Assembly: GCF_002754375.1 (NCBI RefSeq)
Contig: NZ_PEFF01000001.1
Location: 5,907,501 to 5,971,500, forward strand
DNA length: 64,000 bases
Direction of reading: 5' to 3'
Source of the DNA: Variovorax sp. 54
GTDB lineage: Bacteria; Pseudomonadota; Gammaproteobacteria; Burkholderiales; Burkholderiaceae_C
The position numbers and the translations under genes were made by a program. Below, piece by piece: positions 47,247 to 56,600 of this stretch (position 1 is the stretch's first letter; each line of letters opens with the position of its first letter). A model generated the notes under the pieces. It ran no database searches, had not been told where the DNA came from, and saw only the letters and a list, made by a program, of their open reading frames with translations.

Positions 47247-47582
47247 CTAGCGCGGCGAGAGCCTTGACAGCGCCGTGAGCAGAAGCCAGCCGATTACGCT
47301 GACGACCGGAATGGCGACTGCGTAGACATTGAGCACCTGCCGCCAGTTCAGTGGGACAGGCTGCTCGTGAAAGACCTGACCGGTGTGTGTGACGTCCCGG
47401 CTGTGGAAATGGCTGTGATCGACGGTCTGCTGCTCGGTCATCGGATACACGCGCCATGAGCTCAAGGGCACGAGAGGGATTCCAAAGAGCACGATCCATT
47501 TGGTCGTGATGTAGGTCCCGCCGATGTCATGTTCGCGTGCGCCGTAGTAGCGCGTTCCGGTGCCGTTCAATGTGTGTGGCAT
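47247..47582 (-). CDS. Small membrane protein, unknown
   Basis: 111 residues. N-terminal TRYYGAREHDIGGTYITTKWIVLFGIPLVPLSSWRVYP contains one hydrophobic stretch, and a second helix lies at about 88-105 (VYAVAIPVVSVIGWLLLTAL). The GTRYYG...TTxWIxLFxIPLxPL pattern recurs in small proteins of Proteobacteria as I recall, without known function. Its GC content is lower than that of its neighbours. Convergent with the Mop gene. Confidence 0.7.
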   Translation of the reverse strand: MPHTLNGTGTRYYGAREHDIGGTYITTKWIVLFGIPLVPLSSWRVYPMTEQQTVDHSHFHSRDVTHTGQVFHEQPVPLNWRQVLNVYAVAIPVVSVIGWLLLTALSRLSPR

Positions 47583-47625
47583 TTTTCTTTTCCTCCGCCC
47601 GGCAGCATACCGGCTCCGTGTGGCG

Positions 47626-48546
47626 CTACGGTCCGGCTTGCTGCAGCAGCTGTCGCACCAGCAGTTGCGCCGCCGGCGAGAGCGCCGCGCCCGTCTTCGT
47701 CGCCATCAACAAGCGCCGTGTGGCCCACGCGTCCTTCAGGTGCACCACCTTCAGATCGAGCGCGGCCACCTGCGCCTTACAGGCGGCCAGCGGCACCACG
47801 CCGATGCCGAGGTTGGCCGCGATCATGTGGCACATCGCATCGAAGCTGCGCACCTGCACGCGCAAGCGCATCGGAATGCCGGCTTGCTCGGCGGCACGCG
47901 AAGTCAGCTCGAGCAGCGAGCTGCTGCGGTTCAACCCCACGAACTCGTGCGCCAGGCAGGTCTTGAAGTCGACCTTCTTCACGCGCAGGCGGGCCAGCGG
48001 GTGTGGTTTGGCGCACAGCACCACGAGCTCGTCGGTCTGGAAGGGCGCGACGTCGAGGCCGTAGGCGGGTGTGTTCTCGGCGAACACGCCCACGTCGGCG
48101 AGGCCGTCGACCAGCGCGCGCACGATGTCGCCGCTCAGTTGTTCCTCGACCTCGACGCGGATATCGGGATGCTGCCCGAGGAAGGTCGCCAGCGTGGTCG
48201 GCAGGAACTCCGTCAGCGCCGACATGTTGGCCCACAACCGCACATGGCCGCGCACGCCGCTGGCGTAGTCGCCCAGCTCGTTGCTGAACTGCTCGAAGCC
48301 CTGGAACAGCCGCATCGCATGCTGCATAGCCACGTGGCCCGCTGGCGTGAGCGCGATGCCCTGGGCGCTGCGTTCGAGCAGCTTCGAGCCTGTGGCGGCT
48401 TCGAAGTCGGACAGGCGCCGGCTCGCCGCCGAGAGCGCGAGGTGACACGCCCCCGCGCCCTTGGTGATGCTGCCCGACTGGGCCACTGCGCAGAAGAGGC
48501 GCAGCGTCACGAAATCGACACGCGCGGGGTTGATGGTGGGGGGCAT
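47626..48546 (-). CDS. LysR family transcriptional regulator
   Basis: 306 residues. N-terminal helix-turn-helix: VTLRLFCAVAQSGSITKGAGACHLALSAASRRLSDFEAATGSKLLERSAQG. The rest is the periplasmic-binding-protein-like effector domain (VGVFAENTPAYGLDVAPFQTDELVVLCAKPHPLA). Divergent from the nine-gene operon beginning at 48688, across 141 bp, but the palindrome in that promoter is not an obvious LysR T-N11-A box. Effector unknown. Confidence 0.9.
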   Translation of the reverse strand: MPPTINPARVDFVTLRLFCAVAQSGSITKGAGACHLALSAASRRLSDFEAATGSKLLERSAQGIALTPAGHVAMQHAMRLFQGFEQFSNELGDYASGVRGHVRLWANMSALTEFLPTTLATFLGQHPDIRVEVEEQLSGDIVRALVDGLADVGVFAENTPAYGLDVAPFQTDELVVLCAKPHPLARLRVKKVDFKTCLAHEFVGLNRSSSLLELTSRAAEQAGIPMRLRVQVRSFDAMCHMIAANLGIGVVPLAACKAQVAALDLKVVHLKDAWATRRLLMATKTGAALSPAAQLLVRQLLQQAGP

Positions 48547-48605
48547 CGGCGGATTCTAGAGAGCGCGCCAGTGCCGAAAGTCATGCGCATGGACTAAAAG
48601 AATTT

Positions 48606-48634
48606 TTGACATGTTATGTCGCTGCACCTATAGT
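48606..48634 (+). promoter_or_regulatory. Sigma-70 promoter of the nine-gene PspA-flotillin-AAA operon
   Basis: TTGACA at 48606-48611, a 17-base spacer and TATAGT at 48629-48634, a near-consensus promoter. Within it GACAT-GTT-ATGTC (48608-48620) is a perfect 5-3-5 inverted repeat overlapping the -35, a likely repressor site. Start point near 48641, about 47 bases before the first ATG (AAGGAGAGGT ribosome site). Confidence 0.82.
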
Positions 48635-48687
48635 GAATCCAGCGAAGCATCGCGCGCTTCCAACGGCAGACAACCCAAAGGAGAGGT

Positions 48688-49104
48688 ATGCAATCACTGC
48701 TCGATCAACTCAAGGGGCTCGATGTGCTGGCCGGTGCGGCGATGGGTGGGCTGCCCGTGCAGCTGCAGCCCATTCCGGGCAGCACGCCCGTGGTCCAGGT
48801 GAGCATCGAAGGGCGCGATGAGCTGCCGATCTTCGTCACCAGTTCCGACATGCAGATCATCTGCATCTGCTACCTCTGGACCGAGGAAGAGGTGAAGCCC
48901 GAGCGGCGCACCGAGCTGCTCGAATCGCTGCTCGACCTCAACCCGTCGGTGCCGCTGTCGTCCTTCGGGCGCGTCGGCGGGCGCTACGTGCTCACCGGGG
49001 CGCTCGGGCGCAATGCGAGCGTGGAAGACATCGCACGCGAAGTGGCCGTGCTCAGCGACAACGCGCTCGATGCACTCGACGCCTTGTCCGAATTCCTGAA
49101 CTAA
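48688..49104 (+). CDS. DUF2170 family protein, YjfI-like
   Basis: 138 residues, acidic, cytoplasmic. Family blocks: LPIFVTSSDMQIICICYLWTEEEVKPERRTELLESLLDLNPSVPLSSFG and a C-terminal helix VEDIAREVAVLSDNALDALDALSEFL. YjfI is always next to a PspA homologue (YjfJ); here too, with a 12-base gap. Function unknown; possibly a chaperone or regulator of the PspA partner. First gene of the operon, behind AAGGAGAGG. Confidence 0.9.
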   Translation: MQSLLDQLKGLDVLAGAAMGGLPVQLQPIPGSTPVVQVSIEGRDELPIFVTSSDMQIICICYLWTEEEVKPERRTELLESLLDLNPSVPLSSFGRVGGRYVLTGALGRNASVEDIAREVAVLSDNALDALDALSEFLN

Positions 49105-49116
49105 GCGGAGATCACC

Positions 49117-49830
49117 ATGACAGTCATCAAGAAGCTGGTCACCTTGCTGCGCGGCAGCGCCCGCGAAATCGGCGAGAGCGTGATCGACAGCAACGCCACG
49201 CGCATCTACGAGCAGGAAATCATCGACGCCAAGCACAGCATCGAAAAGGCCAAGGGCGACCTCACCGGCGTGATGGCCAAGGAGATGCAGTCGGCCCGCG
49301 AAATCGAACGCCTGAAGGGCGAGGTCATGCGCTACGAAGGCCTGGCGCTCGAGGCGCTCAACAAGACGCAAGAAGGCCTGGCGCTCGACGTGGCGTCCAA
49401 GGTCGGCACGCTCGAGCAGGAACTCGACGAGCAGGCCAAGGCCCACGCTGCGTATGCGCTGCAGGTGTCGCGGCTCAAGGACCTGATCAAGTCGGCCGAG
49501 GCGCGCATCCGCGAGCACGAGCGCGAGATCGGCATCGCCAAGACCACCGAGAGCGTCTACCGCGCCACGCAGTCGATCTCCGAGAACATCGGCAGCGGCG
49601 GTTCGCGCCTGGCCAGCGCACGCGAGTCGCTGGAGCGCATCCGCTCGCGTCACGAAGACCTGTCCGACCGCATGACGGCGGGCCAGCAGCTCGAAGACGA
49701 GTTCGGTCACAGCGCGCTCGAAAAGAAGCTGGCCGCGGCGGGCATCGGCAACGACGTCGACCGCACCGGCAAGGTGATGGAGCGCATCCGCGCCCGGCAA
49801 GCCAAGCCGTCCGAACCGGCTCAGGAGTGA
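49117..49830 (+). CDS. PspA/IM30 family protein, YjfJ-like
   Basis: 237 residues, almost entirely coiled coil. LVTLLRGSAREIGESVIDSNATRIYEQEIIDAKHSIEKAKGDL is the N-terminal amphipathic and first coiled helix; further signatures follow through QLEDEFGHSALEKKLAAAGI. PspA/Vipp1 proteins are the bacterial relatives of ESCRT-III: they polymerise on membranes and repair them. In the second position of the operon, after DUF2170 and overlapping the ribosome site of the next gene. No pspBC or pspF is present here, and the promoter is not sigma-54, so this is not the classical Psp response. Confidence 0.93.
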   Translation: MTVIKKLVTLLRGSAREIGESVIDSNATRIYEQEIIDAKHSIEKAKGDLTGVMAKEMQSAREIERLKGEVMRYEGLALEALNKTQEGLALDVASKVGTLEQELDEQAKAHAAYALQVSRLKDLIKSAEARIREHEREIGIAKTTESVYRATQSISENIGSGGSRLASARESLERIRSRHEDLSDRMTAGQQLEDEFGHSALEKKLAAAGIGNDVDRTGKVMERIRARQAKPSEPAQE

Positions 49831-49832
49831 CG

Positions 49833-50192
49833 ATGGTGCGGGTCAAGCCGGTTCGCTGGCAGGGCTCGGACGAGGCGATCCGCGCGGTCCAGGTGGCCTT
49901 CGACGTGGAGGAGGCCGTGCTCGAGGCCGTGCGCACCGCGGCCTTCGAGCAGCATGTGTCCACGCCCGACCAGATCCGGCAGGTGCTGGGCCTGGCGACC
50001 ACCTCGAAGCCGAAGCGGCCGCGCCTCACGGTGTCGCTGAACGCGGCCGACTACGAATTTCTGGCAGCGCGTTATGGTCTGGCACCCGACGACCGCCTGG
50101 CCATCAAGGAAAAGGCCACGCGCGAACTGATTGCCTTTGCGGGCAAGGCGAACAAGAAGAACACCGGCACAAAGAAGCCGGGCGGCAGGTAA
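49833..50192 (+). CDS. Small basic conserved protein of the operon
   Basis: 119 residues. CAGGAG lies six bases before the ATG at 49833. Two similar short blocks can be seen: VRWQGSDEAIRAVQVAFDVEEAVLEAVRTAAFEQ-VSTPDQIRQVLGL and RPRLTVSLNAADYEFLAARYGLAPDDRLAIKEKATRELIAF; each has a strand followed by helices, loosely like ribbon-helix-helix proteins. The tail KANKKNTGTKKPGGR is strongly basic. It may bind DNA or anionic lipid. I do not recognise a family. Confidence 0.75.
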   Translation: MVRVKPVRWQGSDEAIRAVQVAFDVEEAVLEAVRTAAFEQHVSTPDQIRQVLGLATTSKPKRPRLTVSLNAADYEFLAARYGLAPDDRLAIKEKATRELIAFAGKANKKNTGTKKPGGR

Positions 50193-50234
50193 GAAGAAAA
50201 GAGAACAACAACCAACCCGCACGCGGGAGGATCA

Positions 50235-50879
50235 ATGGGCGATTTCATGGGAGCGGTGACGGGGTACCCCACCGCGATCTACACGGTGCTGCTCGGCGTC
50301 GTGGTGATCTATTGGGTGCTCGCGGTGGTCGGCATGGTCGACTTCGAGAGCAGCGGGATCGACGTCGACCTGCACACGCATGCCGACGGCGACACCAGCG
50401 ACATGGGCCAGATCGCGAGCTACGTGGTCGCCTTCGGCCTGAACGGCGTGCCGTTCTCGGTGGCCGTGAGCCTGCTGGTGCTGGTGGCCTGGACGCTCTC
50501 GTGCCTGGGGGGCGAGTGGCTGCTGCCGCTGGTGCCGACGATGGTGCTCAAGCTGCTGGCCGGCACGGTGCTGCTGGTGGTCAGCGCGGCGCTTGCCATT
50601 CCGGTGACGGCGGTGGCGATTCGCCCGCTCAAGGGCCTCTTCGTGAGCCACACGGCCGTGAGCAATGCGGCGCTGGTGGGTCAGGTCTGCCGCGTCGTCA
50701 CCGGCGTGGTGAACGAGAAGGACGGCCGCGCCGAAGTGGCGCGCCGCGGCGCCAGCCTCAACATCCGCGTCTGGGCGCCCACGCCCAACCCCCTCAAGCG
50801 CGGCTCGCACGCGCTCATCCTCGAATACGACGAGGTGGCCGCGCGCTACCTCATCGCGGCGCACGAAGACATCGTCTGA
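50235..50879 (+). CDS. Inner-membrane OB-fold protein, YqiJ/NfeD-like
   Basis: 214 residues. Helices at about 12-34 (PTAIYTVLLGVVVIYWVLAVVG), 72-92 and 100-128, then a C-terminal OB-fold (residues 140-212: NAALVGQVCRVVTGVVNEKDGRAEVARRGASLNIRVWAP). This is the YqiJ layout; such proteins partner flotillins by their OB domain, as NfeD-type proteins do. The flotillin gene follows at 67 bp. Confidence 0.88.
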   Translation: MGDFMGAVTGYPTAIYTVLLGVVVIYWVLAVVGMVDFESSGIDVDLHTHADGDTSDMGQIASYVVAFGLNGVPFSVAVSLLVLVAWTLSCLGGEWLLPLVPTMVLKLLAGTVLLVVSAALAIPVTAVAIRPLKGLFVSHTAVSNAALVGQVCRVVTGVVNEKDGRAEVARRGASLNIRVWAPTPNPLKRGSHALILEYDEVAARYLIAAHEDIV

Positions 50880-50946
50880 GAAGTTCTGACGGCGCGCATC
50901 CCTCACCCAAGTTCGTTCGCTCGCTCTTAAAGCATCTGGAGAAAAA

Positions 50947-53115
50947 ATGGAGCCCATCATCTTTGCCGTGGTCATACTGGCCGTGGTCATCCTCGGCCTG
51001 TTCGCGATGTTCGCCAAGTTTTATCGAAAGATCGAACAGGGCCACGCACTCATCGTGAACACGCTGCGCGCCGAGCCCGAGGTCACTTTCACCGGCCGCA
51101 TGGTCTACCCGATCATCCACAAGGCCGAGCTGATGGACATCTCGGTCAAGACCATCGAGATCGACCGCTCCGGCAACGAAGGCCTCATCTGCCGCGACAA
51201 CATCCGTGCGGACATCAAGGTGAAGTTCTTCGTGCGCGTCAACAAGACGGCCGACGACGTGCTGAAGGTGGCGCAGGGCATCGGCTGTGCGCGGGCTTCG
51301 AACCACGAGACGCTCGAAGAGCTGTTCTCGGCCAAGTTCTCCGAAGCACTGAAGACGGTCGGCAAGTCGATGGACTTCGTCGACCTGTACCAGGCGCGCG
51401 ACGGCTTCCGTGACCAGATCATCAGCCAGATCGGCAACGACCTCTCGGGCTACGTGCTCGAAGACGCCGCCATCGACTACCTCGAGCAGACCCCGCTGTC
51501 GGAGCTCGACGCCAACAACATCCTCGATGCGCAGGGCATCAAGAAGATCACCGAGCTGACGGCGGTCGAGCACGTGCGCACCAACGAGCTGCGCCGCAAC
51601 GAGGAAATGCAGATCAAGAAGAAGAACGTCGAGACGCAAGAAGCGCTGCTCGAACTCGAGCGCCAGCAGGCCGACGCCACCTCGCGCCAGCATCGCGAAA
51701 TTGCCAGCGTGCGCGCCCGCGAGGAAGCCGAGACCTCCAAGATCCAGTCCGAAGAACGCACCAAGTCCGAAACTGCGCGCCTGCTCTCGGAGCAGACCGT
51801 GGCCGTGCAGCAGGAAAACGTGCAGCGCGAAAAGGAAGTGGCCGAAAACAACCGCAAGCGCGCGGTGGCCGTCGAAGAAGAAAAGGTCACGCGTGCCCGC
51901 GACCTCGAAATTGTCGATCGCGAAAAGGAAGTGACCCTGCAGCGCATCGAGAAGGACAAGGCCGTCGAAGTGCAGAAGAAGGCCATTGCCGACGTGATCC
52001 GCGAGCGCATCGTGGTCGAGCGCACGGTGGCCGAGCAGGAAGAAGCCATCAAGGAACTGCGCGTCGTGGCCGAGGCCGAGCGCACCAAGAAGTCGGTCGT
52101 GATCATGGCCGAGGGCCAGGCCGACGAGAAGATGGTGATCGACGTGAAGGCCGCTGAAACGCAGGAAAAGCGCGCGCGCCACAAGGCGGCCGAAGAACTG
52201 ACGCTGGCCGATGCCAAGTTGAAGGTGGCCGAGCGCGACGCCGAATCGAAGAAGCGCGAAGCCGAGGGCATGGAAGCCATCTCCGCCGCACCGGGCCTGG
52301 CGGCCGCCAAGGTCGAGATCGCCACCGCGCAGGCGCGCCTGGCCACCTTCGAGGCCGAAGCCTCGGGCAAGGAAAAGCTGGGTCTGGCCGACGTGCACGT
52401 GCGTCAGGCCGATGCCGACGCCATCCTCAAGGCCGGTCAGGCCGATGCGCAGGTCATCGAAGCCCGCTCGCAGGCCGAAGCCGCCGGCATGCGCGCCAAG
52501 TTCGACGCCGAAGCCTCGGGCAAGGAAAAGCTCGGCCTCGCCGATGTGAACGTGCGCACGGCCGATGCCGAAGCCACGCTCAAGTCGGGCCAGGCCGATG
52601 CACAGGTGATCGAAGCGCGCTTCAACGCCGAGGCGAAGGGCCTGCACGAGAAGTTCGAGGCCATGAAGTCCATGAGCCCCGAAACCCGCGACCACGAAGA
52701 GTTCCGCATGCGCCTGGAAAAGTCGCACATCGAGACCATGAAGGGCATCGACGCGCAGACCTCCATTGCCAAGGAACAGGCCGACGTGCTGGGCACCGCG
52801 CTGGCCAACGCCAAGATCGACATCGTCGGCGGCTCGGGCGACTACTTCGACAGCTTCGTGCGCTCGCTGTCGGTGGGCAAGGGCATTGACGGCGTCATCT
52901 CCAAGAGCCAGGCGGTGCAGGTCGCCTTCAAGGAACAGCTTTCGGGCGAGCGCGACGTGGTGAAAGACCTGCGCGACATCGTCGGCGCGCTGGGCAACTC
53001 GTCGGGCGAAATCCAGAACCTCAGCGTTGCCTCGCTGATGAGCAAGATCGCCAACGACGGCACCGAAAGCCAGAAGTCGGCGCTGCAGAACCTGATCTCC
53101 TCCTTCCGCAACTGA
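50947..53115 (+). CDS. Flotillin, YqiK-like
   Basis: 722 residues. N-terminal membrane helix (residues 3-22: PIIFAVVILAVVILGLFAMFA), then the SPFH/band-7 domain (YRKIEQGHALIVNTLRAEPEVTFTG to about residue 220), a very long charged coiled coil (QEALLELERQQADATSRQH onward) and a C-terminal flotillin domain. The coil contains a 51-residue tandem duplication. Flotillins build membrane microdomains and large ring-shaped assemblies. At 722 residues it is longer than YqiK of E. coli, in keeping with the duplication. Middle of the operon; the partner membrane protein is just upstream. Confidence 0.95.
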   Translation: MEPIIFAVVILAVVILGLFAMFAKFYRKIEQGHALIVNTLRAEPEVTFTGRMVYPIIHKAELMDISVKTIEIDRSGNEGLICRDNIRADIKVKFFVRVNKTADDVLKVAQGIGCARASNHETLEELFSAKFSEALKTVGKSMDFVDLYQARDGFRDQIISQIGNDLSGYVLEDAAIDYLEQTPLSELDANNILDAQGIKKITELTAVEHVRTNELRRNEEMQIKKKNVETQEALLELERQQADATSRQHREIASVRAREEAETSKIQSEERTKSETARLLSEQTVAVQQENVQREKEVAENNRKRAVAVEEEKVTRARDLEIVDREKEVTLQRIEKDKAVEVQKKAIADVIRERIVVERTVAEQEEAIKELRVVAEAERTKKSVVIMAEGQADEKMVIDVKAAETQEKRARHKAAEELTLADAKLKVAERDAESKKREAEGMEAISAAPGLAAAKVEIATAQARLATFEAEASGKEKLGLADVHVRQADADAILKAGQADAQVIEARSQAEAAGMRAKFDAEASGKEKLGLADVNVRTADAEATLKSGQADAQVIEARFNAEAKGLHEKFEAMKSMSPETRDHEEFRMRLEKSHIETMKGIDAQTSIAKEQADVLGTALANAKIDIVGGSGDYFDSFVRSLSVGKGIDGVISKSQAVQVAFKEQLSGERDVVKDLRDIVGALGNSSGEIQNLSVASLMSKIANDGTESQKSALQNLISSFRN
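52351..52656 (+). repeat. Tandem 153-bp duplication inside the flotillin gene
   Basis: Two consecutive 51-codon units (52351-52503 and 52504-52656) each start EAEASGKEKLGLADV or DAEASGKEKLGLADV, followed by QADAQVIEAR near the end. DNA identity between the copies is high but not complete. It extends the coiled coil by one module. Confidence 0.85.
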
Positions 53116-53129
53116 GCCGGGAGCGCGCG

Positions 53130-53675
53130 ATGAACCCGAACCTGAAGTGCAGCTGCGTCGCCCATGCCGCGATGCAGCCCGTCGCACTCGCCGCAGCCTT
53201 GCTCGGCGTGCAGTGCGGCGACTGCCACGGCATGGTGATGGACATGGACGACTGGCGCGGCTGGAAAGCCGCCGACCCGAAGCGCGTGCCGCATGAGGTC
53301 GACGACGAGGTGATCGAGGTGTTCGACCTCGCCGCCGTGCGCCACTGCCCCGAGTGCGAGCGGCTGATGCAGCGCCTGCGCGTGAGCGCCGGGCCCGACT
53401 TCCGCATCGACCGCTGCGTGGCCTGCCAGAACCTCTGGTTCGACCAGGGCGAATGGCGCGCCCTCGTGAGCCGCGGCCTGGCCGGCCGGCTCGACGAGCT
53501 GCTGTCCGATGGCTGGCAGCGCCGGCTGCAGACCGAGGAGGTGCGCGAGGCGCGCCTTGCCGCGCTGCGCCGCCGCTACGGCGACGACTGCATCGACGAG
53601 CTGGACCGCATCCGCACCTGGCTCGACACCCAGCCTCACCGCGACGAATTGCTCGCACTGCTGCGCGCGGACTGA
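53130..53675 (+). CDS. Zinc-ribbon (zf-TFIIB type) protein
   Basis: 181 residues. CPECERLMQRLRVSAGPDFRIDRCVACQNLWFDQGE at about residues 73-110 is a four-cysteine TFIIB-type zinc ribbon with the typical LWFDxGE end. The N-terminus has a second potential metal site (CSCVAHAAM, then CGDCHGM). The remainder is helical. Cytoplasmic. Such ribbons are common next to membrane-stress and rhomboid genes and may bind partners more than DNA. 14 bases after the flotillin gene. Confidence 0.87.
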   Translation: MNPNLKCSCVAHAAMQPVALAAALLGVQCGDCHGMVMDMDDWRGWKAADPKRVPHEVDDEVIEVFDLAAVRHCPECERLMQRLRVSAGPDFRIDRCVACQNLWFDQGEWRALVSRGLAGRLDELLSDGWQRRLQTEEVREARLAALRRRYGDDCIDELDRIRTWLDTQPHRDELLALLRAD

Positions 53676-53687
53676 CCGCGCCGATCC

Positions 53688-56600
53688 ATGCAACCCACTG
53701 ACGACACCGGCGCGCCGCCCGGCGCCCAGGCCCCCATCGATGCCACCGAAGCGCTGGTCTCCGGCAGCGGCAGCTACGACCTGCTGAAGAAGCGGCTCGA
53801 GACCCAGGGCGAGGGCCTGCTCAAGAAGACGCAGGCGCTCAACGAGCAGCGGCTCGCCGAGTTCGGCCGCTCCGACCAGACGCTGATTCTGCGCACCCGT
53901 GCGCGCACCGAGAACAACGCCGTGGCGCGCGACATCGTGCGCATCGGCGACCTGCTGCTGTTCGGCTACAACGTCTTCATCGGCCTGCGCAAGGAAACGG
54001 CCGTGGGCGACGTGTTCGGCCTGTACCGGCTCGCGTCGCCGGGCGAGGCGGCCACCGAGAACGACGAGCTGCAGCCCGTGCCGCTGGCCGGCACCTTCCT
54101 GGAAGACACGCGCTTCGTCTCCGACTTCCGCGAGCTCTACGCCTACTACAAGCAGGCCACGCTGCTGCAGCTGCGCGTGACGCAGGACAAGCTGCTCGCC
54201 TCGTTCCAGATCGGCCAGCAACTGAGCGACGTGCGCGTGTTTCGCTGGGCCATCGAGCGCGACGGCAGCATCCACTACGTCGACAACCGCGGCGAGCGCG
54301 ACATTGCGCTGCCCGCGAGCCACGACTTCGAGTGGACCGTGGCCACCCGCGAAGACCACGTGGGCGGCAAGCACCCGCACGTGAACGTGCTCGACACCGT
54401 GTTCGTCGAGACGCTGGGCGGCGACCTCACGGTCAAGATCGAGAACAACACCGAAACTGGGCTGGGCATCTACAGCGAGCCGGTGGAAGACAAGAGCCAG
54501 TCGCTCACCGATGCGGAGATCGCCTGGGCCAAGCTCGGCATGCTGATATTGCTGCGCGTGAAGCCGTACCGCGAGCAGACCACGCGCTACCTGGTGTTCA
54601 ACATCCGCACGCAGAAGGTCGAGCGCATCGACGCCATCGGCGGCTCCTGTGTGCAGCTGCCCGAAGACCACGGCATCATCTTTCCCGGTGGCTACTACCT
54701 GCAGTCGGGCGAGCACAAGCGCTTCGATTTGCCGGCCGAGGTGGTCGAAAGCCTGCGCTTCAAGCGCATGCTGCGCTCGCCCAACGGCGAAGACGTGGCC
54801 TATGTGTTCTACGACCGCAAGCCGGGGCGCTACGCGCTCTTCAACTACAACCTGATCGACAAGAAGCTCGCCACGCCGATCATCGCCAACGGCTACGCGC
54901 GCTTTGCCGACGGCCGCATCCTGGTGTTCAACGGCGACAACGGCGAGCCCACGCGCGTGCATCCGATGCAGCTGTGGCAGACGCCCTTCGCCAGCGAAGA
55001 GCACGTGAGCGCGCAACCGCCCGCCACCGGCTTCTTCGGCAAGATCGGCAATGCCGAGCTGGTGCGCGGCGTGTCCGACCTCATGGGCATTGCCCGCGCG
55101 GTGCGCGAGCAGGCGCCCACGCGCGCGGCCTACGACGACCTCATTCGCCAGTGCACCCGCGTGAGCGACGCCTACTTCTGGCTCGACGCGCCTGAGGCCG
55201 CCGGCCTCATGGGCGAGCTGCGCAGCATCGCCGAGGTGGCGCGCAGCACGTTGGCCGAGTTCGAAAAGGTCGACACCATCCGCCGCGAAACCGCGCGCGC
55301 GCTGGCCCGTGCGGAAGACGAGCAGCACGCGCTGATGGTCGACATTGCCAGCACGCTCTGGCGCGCCCCCGACGATTTCGTGAAGGCGCTGGGCCGCCTG
55401 CGCGAACGGCGCGGCGCGCTGCAGATGCTCAAGGAGCTGCGCTACGCCGACCTGCCGCGCATCGCGGCCATGGACGCCGCGCTCGAGGCCGAGCAGCAGC
55501 GCATCGGCGAGCGCGCCATGCAGTTCCTGGCGGCCGACACCGCCTTCAACGGCCAGCGCCAGGCACTCGACAAGCTCGCGCTCGAACTGCCCAACCTGGC
55601 CACGTCGCCGGCGCTCGGCCAGATGCTGGCCACGCTCGACGAGCAGGCGGCCGGCCTCGACCTGCTGACCGAGCAACTGGGCAGCCTGCCGGGCGGCGAT
55701 GCGGTGATCCGCACCTCGATCCTGGACCGCATCTCGCTGATCTACGCCGACATCAACCGCATGCGTGCAGATGCACGCATGCGGCGCAAGTCGCTGGGCG
55801 CGACCGAGGCGCGTGCCGAGTTCGGCGCGCAGTTCAAGCTCTTCAGCCAGGCGGTCGAAAACGCGCTGGAGTTCGCCGACACGCCCGAGAAGTGCGACGA
55901 CGCGCTGACGCGCCTGCTGGCCCAGCTCGAAGAGATCGAAGGCCGTTTCGCCGAGCAGGAAGACTTCCTGGCCGACATCGCCGAGAAGCGCGAGACCGTC
56001 TACGAAGCGCTGTCCGCGCGCCGCCAGAGCCAGGTGGAAGCACGCCAGCGCCGCGCGCAGGGCGTGGTCGATGCGGCAGGGCGCATCCTCGACGGCATTC
56101 CGCGCCGCATTGCGCAGTTCGGCGACCTGACGCAGGTCCACAGCTACTTCGCGGCCGATCCGATGATCGGCAAGCTGCACACGCTGATCGCCGACCTGCG
56201 CACGCTGGGCGCCGCGGTGCAGGCCGACGAACTCGACACGCGCCTCAAGACCGCGCGCGACCAGGCCCTGCGCTCCATCCGCGACAAGCGCGAGCTGGTG
56301 AGCGAGGGCGGCGACACGCTGCGCCTCGGTCGCCACGCCTTCACCGTGCACCGCCAGCCGGTCGACCTGACGCTCGTGGCCCGCGACGAGGGCATGGCCT
56401 ACCAGGTCACCGGCACCGACTACCAGAGCCCGGTCGATGAACCGCGGCTGCTGCCGCTGCAGCGCTACTGGAACCAGTCGCTGGTGTCGGAAACGCCCGA
56501 GCTGTCGCGCGCCGAGTACCTGGCCGGCCGCCTGCTGGAGGCCTTGCTCGACGGCAAGACCGAGCGCAGCTGGGCCGAGGTGCTCACGCTGCTGGCCGAA

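Noticed and set aside
48547..48687. PspF/sigma-54 style promoter before the PspA operon
   Set aside because: No GG-N10-GC element was found; a near-consensus sigma-70 promoter is present.
50851..53658. A 935-codon minus-strand frame opposite the flotillin and zinc-ribbon genes
   Set aside because: Low-complexity shadow; both plus-strand proteins are recognisable families.
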